Shown here in pieces: positions 1-5,118 of a stretch of DNA of 5,460 bases. The notes below the pieces were generated by a model, which worked only from the letters and a program-made list of their open reading frames with translations, did no database searches and was not told the origin of the DNA. Source of the stretch: Nitrospirales bacterium. GTDB lineage: Bacteria > Nitrospirota > Thermodesulfovibrionia > Thermodesulfovibrionales > Dissulfurispiraceae. Position 1 is the first letter of the stretch. Each line of letters starts with the position of its first letter. The translations under genes were made by a program, and so were the position numbers. The DNA lies in assembly GCA_020846375.1 (NCBI GenBank), contig JADLDZ010000147.1, positions 1-5,460 of the forward strand, given 5' to 3'.

Positions 1-1
1 A

Positions 2-157
2 GAAGCCCGCAGGCCCCTCGGGCTCGCGGTGGTGGGGGGACTGCTCTTCTCGCAGTTGCTGACGCTTTATATTACGCCGGTGGTATATTTCTACCTGGAC
101 GCGTTCCAGGGGAAAGTGGCCCGGAGGAAGAGGCGGAAGGAGCTTCCTACCACATAG
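2..157 (+). CDS. RND (HAE1/MdtBC-like) multidrug efflux transporter, C-terminal fragment
   Basis: Only the last 51 codons are in the window; the gene starts to the left. RND transporters are inner-membrane proton/drug antiporters that work with a periplasmic adaptor and an outer-membrane channel. The fragment reads RRPLGLAVVGGLLFSQLLTL followed by YITPVVYFYLD. This matches the last transmembrane helix (TM12) of HAE1-family pumps, in which the 'GGL-SQ-LTLY-TPV-Y' pattern is strongly conserved and is especially like MdtB/MdtC. A short basic cytoplasmic tail (RRKRRK) follows and ends at TAG 155-157. The downstream adaptor and MFS pump lie on the same strand but are separated by a hairpin repeat, so co-transcription is uncertain. 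The family call is firm; substrate and subfamily cannot be decided from 51 residues. Confidence 0.88.
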   Translation, partial: EARRPLGLAVVGGLLFSQLLTLYITPVVYFYLDAFQGKVARRKRRKELPTT

Positions 158-173
158 TCATGTATGAAATTGA

Positions 174-305
174 GGCTAACACCCCCTCACCCCCTCTTAG
201 CCTAAGAGGGGGAATGAAGAGAGGGAATGCGGTCTCCTCCCCCTTGGGAAGGAGGGGAAATCACCCCCTCCCCTTAGGGTAAGGGGAGGTAGGGAGGGGT
301 TAGCC
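174..305. repeat. 132-bp hairpin-rich intergenic repeat with inverted ends (REP/MITE-like)
   Basis: The element is bounded by a perfect 7-bp inverted repeat, GGCTAAC (174-180) and GTTAGCC (299-305), and the inverted similarity continues inward in C-rich and G-rich tracts. Inside are two perfect 10-bp hairpins with 3-nt loops: 190-199/203-212 (loop GCC) and 267-276/280-289 (loop GGG). A third, imperfect hairpin lies at about 237-260. The two perfect stems are related to each other (CCCCTCTTA against CCTCCCCTTA). It fills most of the gap between the RND gene and the adaptor gene. No transposase and no clear target duplication are visible. It could also act as a transcription terminator or as an RNA-stabilising structure behind the RND gene. 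Its copy number elsewhere in the genome is unknown. Confidence 0.7.
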
Positions 306-359
306 AGGGAAGAAGTGAAACCGTACATTCAAGAGTGACAGTGTACCAGCTCTCGTTAC

Positions 360-364
360 GGAGG
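360..364 (+). promoter_or_regulatory. Ribosome binding site deciding the emrA start
   Basis: A perfect GGAGG core lies 6 nt before GTG 371. The alternative in-frame GTG codons at 335 and 341 have no comparable Shine-Dalgarno sequence, so this site favours the shorter protein. Confidence 0.7.
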
Positions 365-370
365 AAGACG

Positions 371-1459
371 GTGGAAGAAAACAGGAAGGAAAACGGCAGC
401 AGGAAGCGGATTGCCCTTATTGTGTTCGCCCTCCTCGGGGTGGTCGGGGTGGTGGTGCTCTTCTTCTACCTCCGCTATAAGTCGACGCATATCAGCACCG
501 ACGACGCCTACATCGAAGGCCGCATCCATACGGTCGCTCCGAAGGTCACGGGGACGGTGAAAGAAGTGCATGTAAGGGACAACCAGCAGGTAAAGAGGGG
601 AGATCTGCTCCTCGAGATCGATCCGTCCGATTACGAGGTGAGGGTCAGGGAGATGGCGTCGGGATTCGAAGAGGACAGGGCGAAGGTGGCAGAGGCGGCT
701 GCGCGCACGGTAGCGGCGGGAAAGAGGCTGGCGGAACTTCACGGCGGGGTGGAGGCGGCAAAGGCGCACCTCCGGCTCCAGGAGGCGACTCTGGCGCAGG
801 CGGAAAGGGACAGGAGGCGGGCGGAGAGCCTGTACCGGCAGGAGGCTGTTTCACGGGAGAGATACGAGAGGGCACAGACCGCCTGTGAAGTCTCCCGGGC
901 TCAGGTAAAGGCTGCACAGGAACAGGTCAGGCAGGCGCAGGCGGCGGTGGAGGCGCAGGCGGCGGTGGTGCGGCAGACGGTGTTCGCGGTTTCCACTCAG
1001 AAAGCCTCCCTGCGCCAGCAGGCGGCCAGGCTCCGGATAGCGGAGCTCAATGCCGGGTATACGAAAGTGTATGCCCCTTCCGACGGGTACGTCACCCGCA
1101 AGTCGGTGGAGAGGGGGAACCAGGTCCAGGCGGGCCAGCCGCTCATGGCGGTCACGGAGCTCGACGACATCTGGGTCGTGGCGAACTATAAGGAAACGCA
1201 GCTGCGCAAGATCAGGCCGGGGCAGAGGGTGCAGATCGCGGTGGACACCTATTCCGGAAGGGAGTTCCAGGGCAGGGTGGACAGCATCATGGCAGGCACC
1301 GGGTCCGTGTTTTCGCTCTTTCCCCCGGAGAACGCAACCGGCCAGTATGTGAAAGTGGTGCAGAGGGTGCCGGTGAAGATCGTGCTCGACAGGGAGGCCG
1401 ACCGGCAACATGTCCTCCGGGTCGGGATGTCGGTGGAGCCTACGGTGCTGGTGGAGTAG
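371..1459 (+). CDS. emrA: EmrA-like HlyD/MFP-family periplasmic adaptor of an MFS efflux pump
   Basis: Membrane-fusion adaptor that links an inner-membrane MFS pump to a TolC-type outer-membrane channel. With the GTG start at 371 it is 362 aa, in the normal size range for EmrA. A short basic cytoplasmic N-terminus precedes one transmembrane helix (about residues 14-34). Next comes the EmrA-type STDDAYIEG motif (42-50) and the first half of the lipoyl-like domain (about 51-85, 'APKVTGTV...VKRGDLLLEIDP'). A long Ala/Gln/Arg-rich coiled-coil hairpin spans about 88-225, followed by the second lipoyl half (about 229-262, 'YAPSDGYV...G-QVQAGQPL') and a beta-barrel domain. GSVFSLFPPENATG (311-324) is a hallmark of EmrA-type adaptors. 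A GTG start at 335 would add 12 residues, but GTG 371 has the GGAGG site. The MFS partner follows 52 bp downstream. Confidence 0.93.
   Translation: MEENRKENGSRKRIALIVFALLGVVGVVVLFFYLRYKSTHISTDDAYIEGRIHTVAPKVTGTVKEVHVRDNQQVKRGDLLLEIDPSDYEVRVREMASGFEEDRAKVAEAAARTVAAGKRLAELHGGVEAAKAHLRLQEATLAQAERDRRRAESLYRQEAVSRERYERAQTACEVSRAQVKAAQEQVRQAQAAVEAQAAVVRQTVFAVSTQKASLRQQAARLRIAELNAGYTKVYAPSDGYVTRKSVERGNQVQAGQPLMAVTELDDIWVVANYKETQLRKIRPGQRVQIAVDTYSGREFQGRVDSIMAGTGSVFSLFPPENATGQYVKVVQRVPVKIVLDREADRQHVLRVGMSVEPTVLVE
933..968 (+). repeat. Perfect 18-bp tandem duplication inside the emrA coiled coil
   Basis: The unit AGGCGCAGGCGGCGGTGG occurs twice back to back (933-950 and 951-968). It keeps the reading frame and yields consecutive QAQAAV and EAQAAV-type hexapeptides in the alpha-helical hairpin. 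The simplest reading is an in-frame slippage duplication that slightly lengthens the coiled coil. Confidence 0.75.
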
Positions 1460-1488
1460 GGCGGGCAGCGGCACTGCACCGGGTTCCG

Positions 1489-1510
1489 GAGGAGACGACG
1501 AGGAGACGAC
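1489..1510 (+). promoter_or_regulatory. Tandemly duplicated Shine-Dalgarno region before emrB
   Basis: The 11-bp unit GAGGAGACGAC occurs twice in direct tandem (1489-1499 and 1500-1510). Each copy contains an AGGAG core. The second core (1501-1505) lies 6 nt before ATG 1512, which is ideal spacing and sets the emrB start. The first core lies 11 nt further upstream and is probably redundant, unless it acts as a standby site. Confidence 0.65.
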
Positions 1511-1511
1511 A

Positions 1512-3041
1512 ATGAACAAATGGCTTATCGCCCTGACCGTCATGCTCCCCACGCTCATCGAGATCATTGACACCTCGGTGGTCAATGTATCCCTGGATCA
1601 TATCCGCGGGAGCCTCTCCGCGGGCATGGACGAAGCCACCTGGACCATCACTTCCTATCTCGTCTCGAACGCTATCATTATCCCCCTCACCGGGTGGCTG
1701 AGCAGGATATTCGGACGGAGGCGGTACCTGATCTTTTCCATATCTCTCTTCACCGCTGCCTCCTTTCTGTGCGGCTCCGCATGGAGCCTCCAGAGCCTCA
1801 TCGTTTTCAGGATACTCCAGGGCATGGGAGGCGGCGCTCTGCAGCCCCTCTCCCAGTCCATCCTGCTCGAGACCTTCCCTCCCCGGCAGCACGGGATGGC
1901 CATGGCTGTCTTCGGCATCGGCATCATGTTCGGCCCCATCATCGGCCCCCTGCTGGGGGGATGGATAACGGACAACTGGTCGTGGCACTGGATCTTCTAC
2001 CTCAATATCCCCATCGGCCTCATCTCCATTTTCATGACGATGCTGTTTATCGCGGACCCGCCGTATCTGAAGGGGGAGAGGATGAAGATAGACTATATAG
2101 GACTGACCCTCCTGGCCGTGGGGCTCGGCAGTCTCCAGATTGTCCTTGACAAGGGTCAGCAGGAGAACTGGTTCGATTCGTCCTTCATCACCTGGCTGAG
2201 CATCGCAGCGGCGGCCTCTCTTTTCCTTTTCGTGGTGGTGGAGCATTTTGCCGAGCACCCGGTGGTGGACCTCCGGATCTTCAGAAATATCTCCTTCAGC
2301 GCGGGGAATCTGGTGATGTTCTTCGCCTTTTTCAACCTCTTCGCGAGCATCGTCCTCCTCCCCATCTATCTCCAGACGCTGATGGGGTACACCGCGACCC
2401 TTGCGGGGCTCGTCCTCGGCCCCGGGGGCATTGCGACCCTCCTGGCCATGCCCGCCGCCGGGAGGCTGGTTACCCGGGTGAACCCGAAGGGACTGCTGGT
2501 TTTCGGCATCCTCGTATGCTGCTATTCCTCCTATCTCATGTCGCGGTTCACCCTGCACGCCGATTTCTTTACGATAATCTGGCCGAGGGTCGTGCTGGGG
2601 ATCGGTATGGGGTTCCTCTTCATCCCCCTCACCACGCTCACCCTTTCCACGATCCGGAAGGAGGAGATGGGGAATGCCACGGCCATTTACAACCTGCTGA
2701 GAAACCTCGGGGGAAGTTTCGGGGTGGCGTTCGTCACCACGATCCTGGCACGCCGTGCGCAGTTCCATCAAGCCCGCCTTGTGGAGCATCTGACGCCCTT
2801 CGATTCCGCGTACCGGCAGGCGGTGGAGCAGGGGGCGCGGATACTGCAGGAAAGGGGGGTGCCGGAGACTCTTTCGCAGTACGGGGCCGCCGCGCGCATC
2901 TACCGGCAGCTCATCAGGCAGGCCTCCATGATCTCCTTCAACGACGCCTTCCACCTCATCAGCCTCATCATGCTCTGCATCCTCCCCCTCGTCTTTTTCA
3001 TGAGACGGGGCAAGGAAGGCGCCGCCACGGGAATGCACTAA
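1512..3041 (+). CDS. emrB: EmrB/QacA-type MFS drug:H+ antiporter (DHA2 family, 14 TM)
   Basis: Inner-membrane proton-driven exporter of hydrophobic drugs or uncouplers, expected to work with the adjacent EmrA-like adaptor. The product is 509 aa, typical for 14-helix DHA2 transporters. Motif D1 is seen around D20 (EIIDTSVVNVSL). Motif A is GWLSRIFGRRR (61-71). Motif B starts at R100 (FRILQGMGGGAL). The antiporter motif C is the Gly/Pro-rich stretch at 135-150 (GIGIMFGPIIGPLLGG). Further hydrophobic helices run to the end, with a periplasmic-type loop rich in charged residues at about 412-470 before the last helix, and a short basic tail. The ATG at 1512 is chosen for its AGGAG at 6 nt and because upstream in-frame sequence reads into the adaptor gene in another frame. 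Family is certain; the substrate is not shown. Confidence 0.94.
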   Translation: MNKWLIALTVMLPTLIEIIDTSVVNVSLDHIRGSLSAGMDEATWTITSYLVSNAIIIPLTGWLSRIFGRRRYLIFSISLFTAASFLCGSAWSLQSLIVFRILQGMGGGALQPLSQSILLETFPPRQHGMAMAVFGIGIMFGPIIGPLLGGWITDNWSWHWIFYLNIPIGLISIFMTMLFIADPPYLKGERMKIDYIGLTLLAVGLGSLQIVLDKGQQENWFDSSFITWLSIAAAASLFLFVVVEHFAEHPVVDLRIFRNISFSAGNLVMFFAFFNLFASIVLLPIYLQTLMGYTATLAGLVLGPGGIATLLAMPAAGRLVTRVNPKGLLVFGILVCCYSSYLMSRFTLHADFFTIIWPRVVLGIGMGFLFIPLTTLTLSTIRKEEMGNATAIYNLLRNLGGSFGVAFVTTILARRAQFHQARLVEHLTPFDSAYRQAVEQGARILQERGVPETLSQYGAAARIYRQLIRQASMISFNDAFHLISLIMLCILPLVFFMRRGKEGAATGMH

Positions 3042-3053
3042 GGTATGTTTGCA

Positions 3054-3100
3054 AACGCACCTGGGGAACACGTGCGTTGTGCGGCGGACTGTCCTTTTTT
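3054..3100 (+). terminator. Possible weak terminator after emrB
   Basis: A perfect 7-bp inverted repeat, AACGCAC (3054-3060) and GTGCGTT (3072-3078), has an 11-nt loop. A run of six or seven T residues follows only at 3094-3100, about 15 nt after the stem. The distance from stem to T-tract is too long for a classical intrinsic terminator, so this is tentative. Confidence 0.3.
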
Positions 3101-3101
3101 C

Positions 3102-3131
3102 TTTCCGTTTGCCTTAAGAATGTGCTACACT
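3102..3131 (+). promoter_or_regulatory. Candidate promoter for the pagL-type gene
   Basis: TACACT at 3126-3131 is preceded by TG at 3123-3124, giving an extended -10 of the form TGnTAnnnT. The best -35, TTTCCG at 3102-3107 with an 18-bp spacer, is poor. A start near 3138 would give a leader of about 60 nt before ATG 3197. Only the -10 pattern supports this call. Confidence 0.4.
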
Positions 3132-3196
3132 CTACACAAGAAAAATTCCTCCGGAAGATATCCATCACTATTTTTATACTGTTACGGGAGGGGAGC

Positions 3197-3757
3197 ATGC
3201 CTGGAAAGAACTGCCGCTTTTTTGTGCTTCTGCTTTTACTTTTATCTTGTCTATCCCTTGTTGTTTTCATCCCTGGCGCTTCTGCTGCCGGGAGCGGGTC
3301 TTTCTTCGAGGCGGGTATCGGAGGGGGAATAAGCCTGAACGGCATCAATACGAAGCAGGTGCTGCTCGCCCCCGCCTACAGCATCCCCATCAAGAACAGC
3401 GAGGTGTTCAGGGTTCGCATCGAAGGCACGGTGGAGCTGAGCGAGTTCCACGACAGGATCACCGCCATTGCGGGGGTGTCGCCCTTCCTCCGGGCCGTGT
3501 GGCCGGGAGCGCGACTGAGGCCTTTCATCGAAGTGGGTCCGGGAATCAATTACGCGAGTCGAAAGCACCTGGACGGGAAGAAGCTCCGGGGGCCTGTCCT
3601 CTTCAGCGCCATGGGAGGGGTCGGTCTTGAGACGCAGGTGCAAAAGAGACCGGTGAGCTTCTCCTACCGGGTGCGCCACCTTTCAAACGGACATATCTAC
3701 GGCAAGGAAAACCAGGGGCTCGACTCCCAGTACCTCATGCTCTCCATAGGTTTCTGA
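3197..3757 (+). CDS. pagL: PagL-type lipid A 3-O-deacylase (acyloxyacyl hydrolase), outer-membrane beta-barrel
   Basis: Predicted outer-membrane enzyme that removes the 3-O-linked acyl chain of lipid A. The product is 186 aa, the usual size for PagL plus its signal peptide. Residues 1-30 form a signal peptide: basic start, a long Leu-rich core, and cleavage expected after the ASA at 28-30. The mature part has alternating amphipathic beta-strands (for example 'RPFIEVGPGINY', 108-119) and ends in Phe186, the C-terminal aromatic used for barrel insertion. The family signature is RHLSNG (160-165), supplying catalytic-type H161 and S163 plus N164; NQGLDS (172-177) corresponds to the region of the third catalytic residue. 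Pseudomonas PagL uses His126, Ser128 and Glu140; here the aligned acid is Asp176. ATG 3197 has GGAGG five nt upstream. The reading frame is open far upstream, but only this start yields a signal peptide. Confidence 0.83.
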   Translation: MPGKNCRFFVLLLLLLSCLSLVVFIPGASAAGSGSFFEAGIGGGISLNGINTKQVLLAPAYSIPIKNSEVFRVRIEGTVELSEFHDRITAIAGVSPFLRAVWPGARLRPFIEVGPGINYASRKHLDGKKLRGPVLFSAMGGVGLETQVQKRPVSFSYRVRHLSNGHIYGKENQGLDSQYLMLSIGF

Positions 3758-3759
3758 AG

Positions 3760-3782
3760 CTCCGGCCGCCACGACGCCGGAG
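3760..3782. terminator. GC-rich hairpin between convergent genes
   Basis: CTCCGGC (3760-3766) and GCCGGAG (3776-3782) form a perfect 7-bp stem with a 9-nt loop. It sits 2 nt after the pagL stop and about 30 nt past the stop of the opposing gene, a position suited to bidirectional termination. Neither strand has a T-run after the stem, so it may only block or stabilise transcript ends. Confidence 0.4.
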
Positions 3783-3813
3783 GCCCCCGAAATGCAGGAA
3801 CATCGTCAGGACA

Positions 3814-4164
3814 TCAGGACCCGTTCTGCATTCTTTCCAGGAAGCCATTGATTTCTTTCATAAAACATACCCCTTTCGGCAGGGTGCAGTTTCCGGCCGT
3901 CTTCTGTTTAATGGGGTCGTCCGGCTGCTGTATACTATCCGTCCTATCACGGACATCCTGGAACAGCAGGGCGAACTCCTCGGGGAGCTTCTTTCTTTCC
4001 GCTGCGTGTGCGCTCGAGAATTTCAGGAAGCTATCGATTATTGATTCCGCAATGCGCCCGAAGGCGGTGCACTGACAACAGAGGGGATCGTTCTGCTGGT
4101 TGCACAGAATACCTGCAGCATAGTGGAATCCCCTCAACTGAGTGATAATCCTGTCACGATTCAT
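3814..4164 (-). CDS. Unrecognised 116-aa cysteine-rich protein
   Basis: I do not recognise the family. The product has no signal peptide or membrane segment and looks like a mostly helical soluble protein. Six cysteines fall in two groups: C21, C29, C30 and C32 near the N-terminus ('C-x7-CC-x-C'), and C93 and C100 in NCTLPKGVC near the C-terminus. The middle (about 36-80) is a charged amphipathic helical stretch. The Cys spacing would suit a metal or Fe-S site, or disulfide/redox chemistry, but that is inference. Support for a real gene: a strong sigma70-like promoter (4281-4309), a purine-rich ribosome site with GGGAG 6 nt before the ATG (start codon complement at 4162-4164), and protein-like composition. 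Base composition looks less G+C-rich than the flanking genes. It is convergent with pagL and divergent from dedA. Confidence 0.65.
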   Translation of the reverse strand: MNRDRIITQLRGFHYAAGILCNQQNDPLCCQCTAFGRIAESIIDSFLKFSSAHAAERKKLPEEFALLFQDVRDRTDSIQQPDDPIKQKTAGNCTLPKGVCFMKEINGFLERMQNGS

Positions 4165-4249
4165 GCTCCTCTCCCCTCCCTTGCGTTCTCATTGATTCTC
4201 TCCTCTGCCGCCGGCGCGGCGTCGGGATGTCCTCCCGCCAGTGCAGCAT
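4154..4249 (-). other. Possible short upstream ORF overlapping the start of the Cys-rich gene
   Basis: In the leader of the cysteine-rich gene, an ATG at 4249-4247 opens a 31-codon frame that ends 11 nt inside that gene. An internal ATG in the same frame (MRTQGRGEEHES) has AGGAG about 7 nt upstream, a better initiation context than the first ATG. Overlap with the main start could couple the two translations. The peptide is Arg/Glu-rich and low in complexity, so it may simply be chance coding in a purine-rich leader. Confidence 0.2.
4207..4237 (-). other. Two adjacent hairpins in the leader of the Cys-rich gene
   Basis: Between the predicted transcription start (about 4274) and the ATG at 4164 there are two small perfect stems. 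The stem at 4223-4237 has 5 bp and a 5-nt loop; the GC-only stem at 4207-4220 has 5 bp and a 4-nt loop. They lie just upstream of the purine-rich ribosome site. The leader of about 110 nt is long for a 116-aa gene. No known riboswitch pattern was recognised. Confidence 0.3.
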
Positions 4250-4280
4250 ACCCGGAAGCGAAAATATGACGCCTCTGCAC

Positions 4281-4309
4281 ATTATGAGGGATATCCGGGG
4301 GAACGTCAA
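4281..4309 (-). promoter_or_regulatory. Sigma70-type promoter for the Cys-rich gene
   Basis: Read on the - strand, TTGACG (4309-4304) and CATAAT (4286-4281) are separated by exactly 17 bp. Each hexamer matches the consensus at 5 of 6 positions, the best promoter match in the window. The spacer contains the palindrome GGATATCC (4289-4296), a possible operator, although it may be chance. Transcription would start near 4274. Confidence 0.65.
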
Positions 4310-4334
4310 GGCTCGGGAAGCGTGCTCCTCTCTT

Positions 4335-4363
4335 TCCCAAACAGGAGGCAGGCATGATATAGT
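4335..4363 (+). promoter_or_regulatory. Extended -10 promoter for dedA
   Basis: TGATATAGT at 4355-4363 is a near-perfect extended -10 (TGnTATAnT). No good -35 is present at 17 bp (TCCCAA, 4335-4340), as is common when TG is present. The start would be near 4370, giving a leader of about 36 nt. It diverges from the promoter of the - strand gene. Confidence 0.55.
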
Positions 4364-4405
4364 AAAAGATTCGGGTTGACGGGCAGGGGAAAAAGGAGAG
4401 AATGA

Positions 4406-5056
4406 ATGGATCTTATTGTGAGCTTTATCGATATTTTCATGCATCTGGACAAGCATCTGAGTGCGATCATCCAGGAGTACGGGACAGTGACGTACCTCAT
4501 CCTGTTCCTTATCATTTTCTGTGAGACGGGGCTGGTGGTGACCCCCTTTCTCCCGGGGGATTCCCTTCTTTTCGCGGCGGGGACCTTCGCGGCGCTCGGC
4601 TCCCTGGATCCTTTCTGGCTTTTTGTCCTTCTCTCCATTGCCGCAGTTGCGGGGGATACAGTGAACTACTGGATCGGCAACTTTCTGGGGTCGAAGGTTT
4701 TCCAGTATGAGAATTCCCGTTTCTTCAGGAAGGAACACCTGCAACGCACCCATCTCTTCTATGAGAAGTACGGTGGAAAGACCATCATCATCGCACGCTT
4801 TGTGCCTATTCTCCGTACCTTCGCCCCTTTTGTGGCAGGCGTCGGGAGCATGGCCTACGGCCGTTTTCTCAGCTACAATGTTATCGGTGGCATTGCATGG
4901 ATCGGGCTCTGCGTCTTCGCCGGTTATTTTTTCGGCGCCCTTCCCGTGGTCCGGAATAATTTTACCCTGGTAATCCTCGCCATCATCCTCATCTCCCTCT
5001 TGCCGGGGATCGTCGAGGTTCTCCGCCACCGTTCCAGCGCCTCGCAGGATGCCTGA
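4406..5056 (+). CDS. dedA: DedA-family inner-membrane protein (SNARE-associated/VTT domain)
   Basis: Polytopic inner-membrane protein of 216 aa, close in length and sequence to E. coli DedA (219 aa). The shared segment FCETGLVVTPFLPGDSLLF (38-56) carries the acidic residues E40 and D52. The shared segment ARFVPILRTFAPFVAG (130-145) carries R131 and R137. Equivalent acidic and arginine positions are needed for function in E. coli YqjA/YghB. The YEKYGGKTIIIARF region, the later AGYFFG motif (172-177) and the closing LPGIVEVLRH are also DedA-like. The family supports proton-dependent envelope homeostasis, and some members translocate undecaprenyl phosphate across the membrane; which lipid this copy handles is not shown. 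ATG 4406 is chosen because AGGAG lies 7 nt upstream; ATG 4402 is out of frame. murJ follows 62 bp downstream on the same strand. Confidence 0.95.
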   Translation: MDLIVSFIDIFMHLDKHLSAIIQEYGTVTYLILFLIIFCETGLVVTPFLPGDSLLFAAGTFAALGSLDPFWLFVLLSIAAVAGDTVNYWIGNFLGSKVFQYENSRFFRKEHLQRTHLFYEKYGGKTIIIARFVPILRTFAPFVAGVGSMAYGRFLSYNVIGGIAWIGLCVFAGYFFGALPVVRNNFTLVILAIILISLLPGIVEVLRHRSSASQDA

Positions 5057-5071
5057 CCGCCGGAAATCCCT

Positions 5072-5100
5072 TTTTTGTTCTTTGTACGCCCTGATATAAT
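5072..5100 (+). promoter_or_regulatory. Extended -10 promoter for murJ
   Basis: TGATATAAT at 5092-5100 is a perfect extended -10 (TGn plus the TATAAT consensus). The -35 region is only a T-rich stretch (TTTTTG, 5072-5077, 17-bp spacer). Initiation would fall around 5106-5108, leaving just 11-13 nt before ATG 5119. murJ can therefore be transcribed independently of dedA. Confidence 0.6.
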
Positions 5101-5118
5101 ACGGGTCGTGGTAAGACG

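Noticed and set aside
174..305. CRISPR array or riboswitch at the C/G-rich repeat
   Set aside because: There are no regularly spaced identical direct repeats with unique spacers. The structure is inverted, with simple hairpins and no recognisable aptamer core.
335..370. GTG 335 as the start of the EmrA-like adaptor
   Set aside because: It lacks a Shine-Dalgarno sequence and adds 12 residues atypical of the family; GTG 371 has a perfect GGAGG at 6-nt spacing.
1440..3071. A 543-codon open frame antisense to the whole emrB gene
   Set aside because: Its translation is rich in Gly, Glu, His, Pro and Arg without domain logic, as expected from the complement of a hydrophobic, high-G+C gene; emrB on the + strand has clear family motifs.
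2516..3196. Upstream extension of the pagL frame into emrB
   Set aside because: The frame happens to stay open, but the translated part is Pro/His/Arg-rich shadow sequence. The signal peptide and GGAGG site both place the start at 3197.
3848..4075. A 75-codon + strand frame opposite the Cys-rich gene
   Set aside because: No ribosome site or promoter fits it, whereas the - strand gene has both and is longer.
4154..5029. A 291-codon - strand frame across dedA
   Set aside because: It is the complement shadow of dedA, with charged low-complexity composition and no credible start. Only its last 31 codons, in the leader of the Cys-rich gene, were considered separately.
5057..5080. Intrinsic terminator after dedA from the T-run at 5071-5076
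   Set aside because: No stable stem precedes the T-run; only a 3-bp GGA/TCC pairing is possible.
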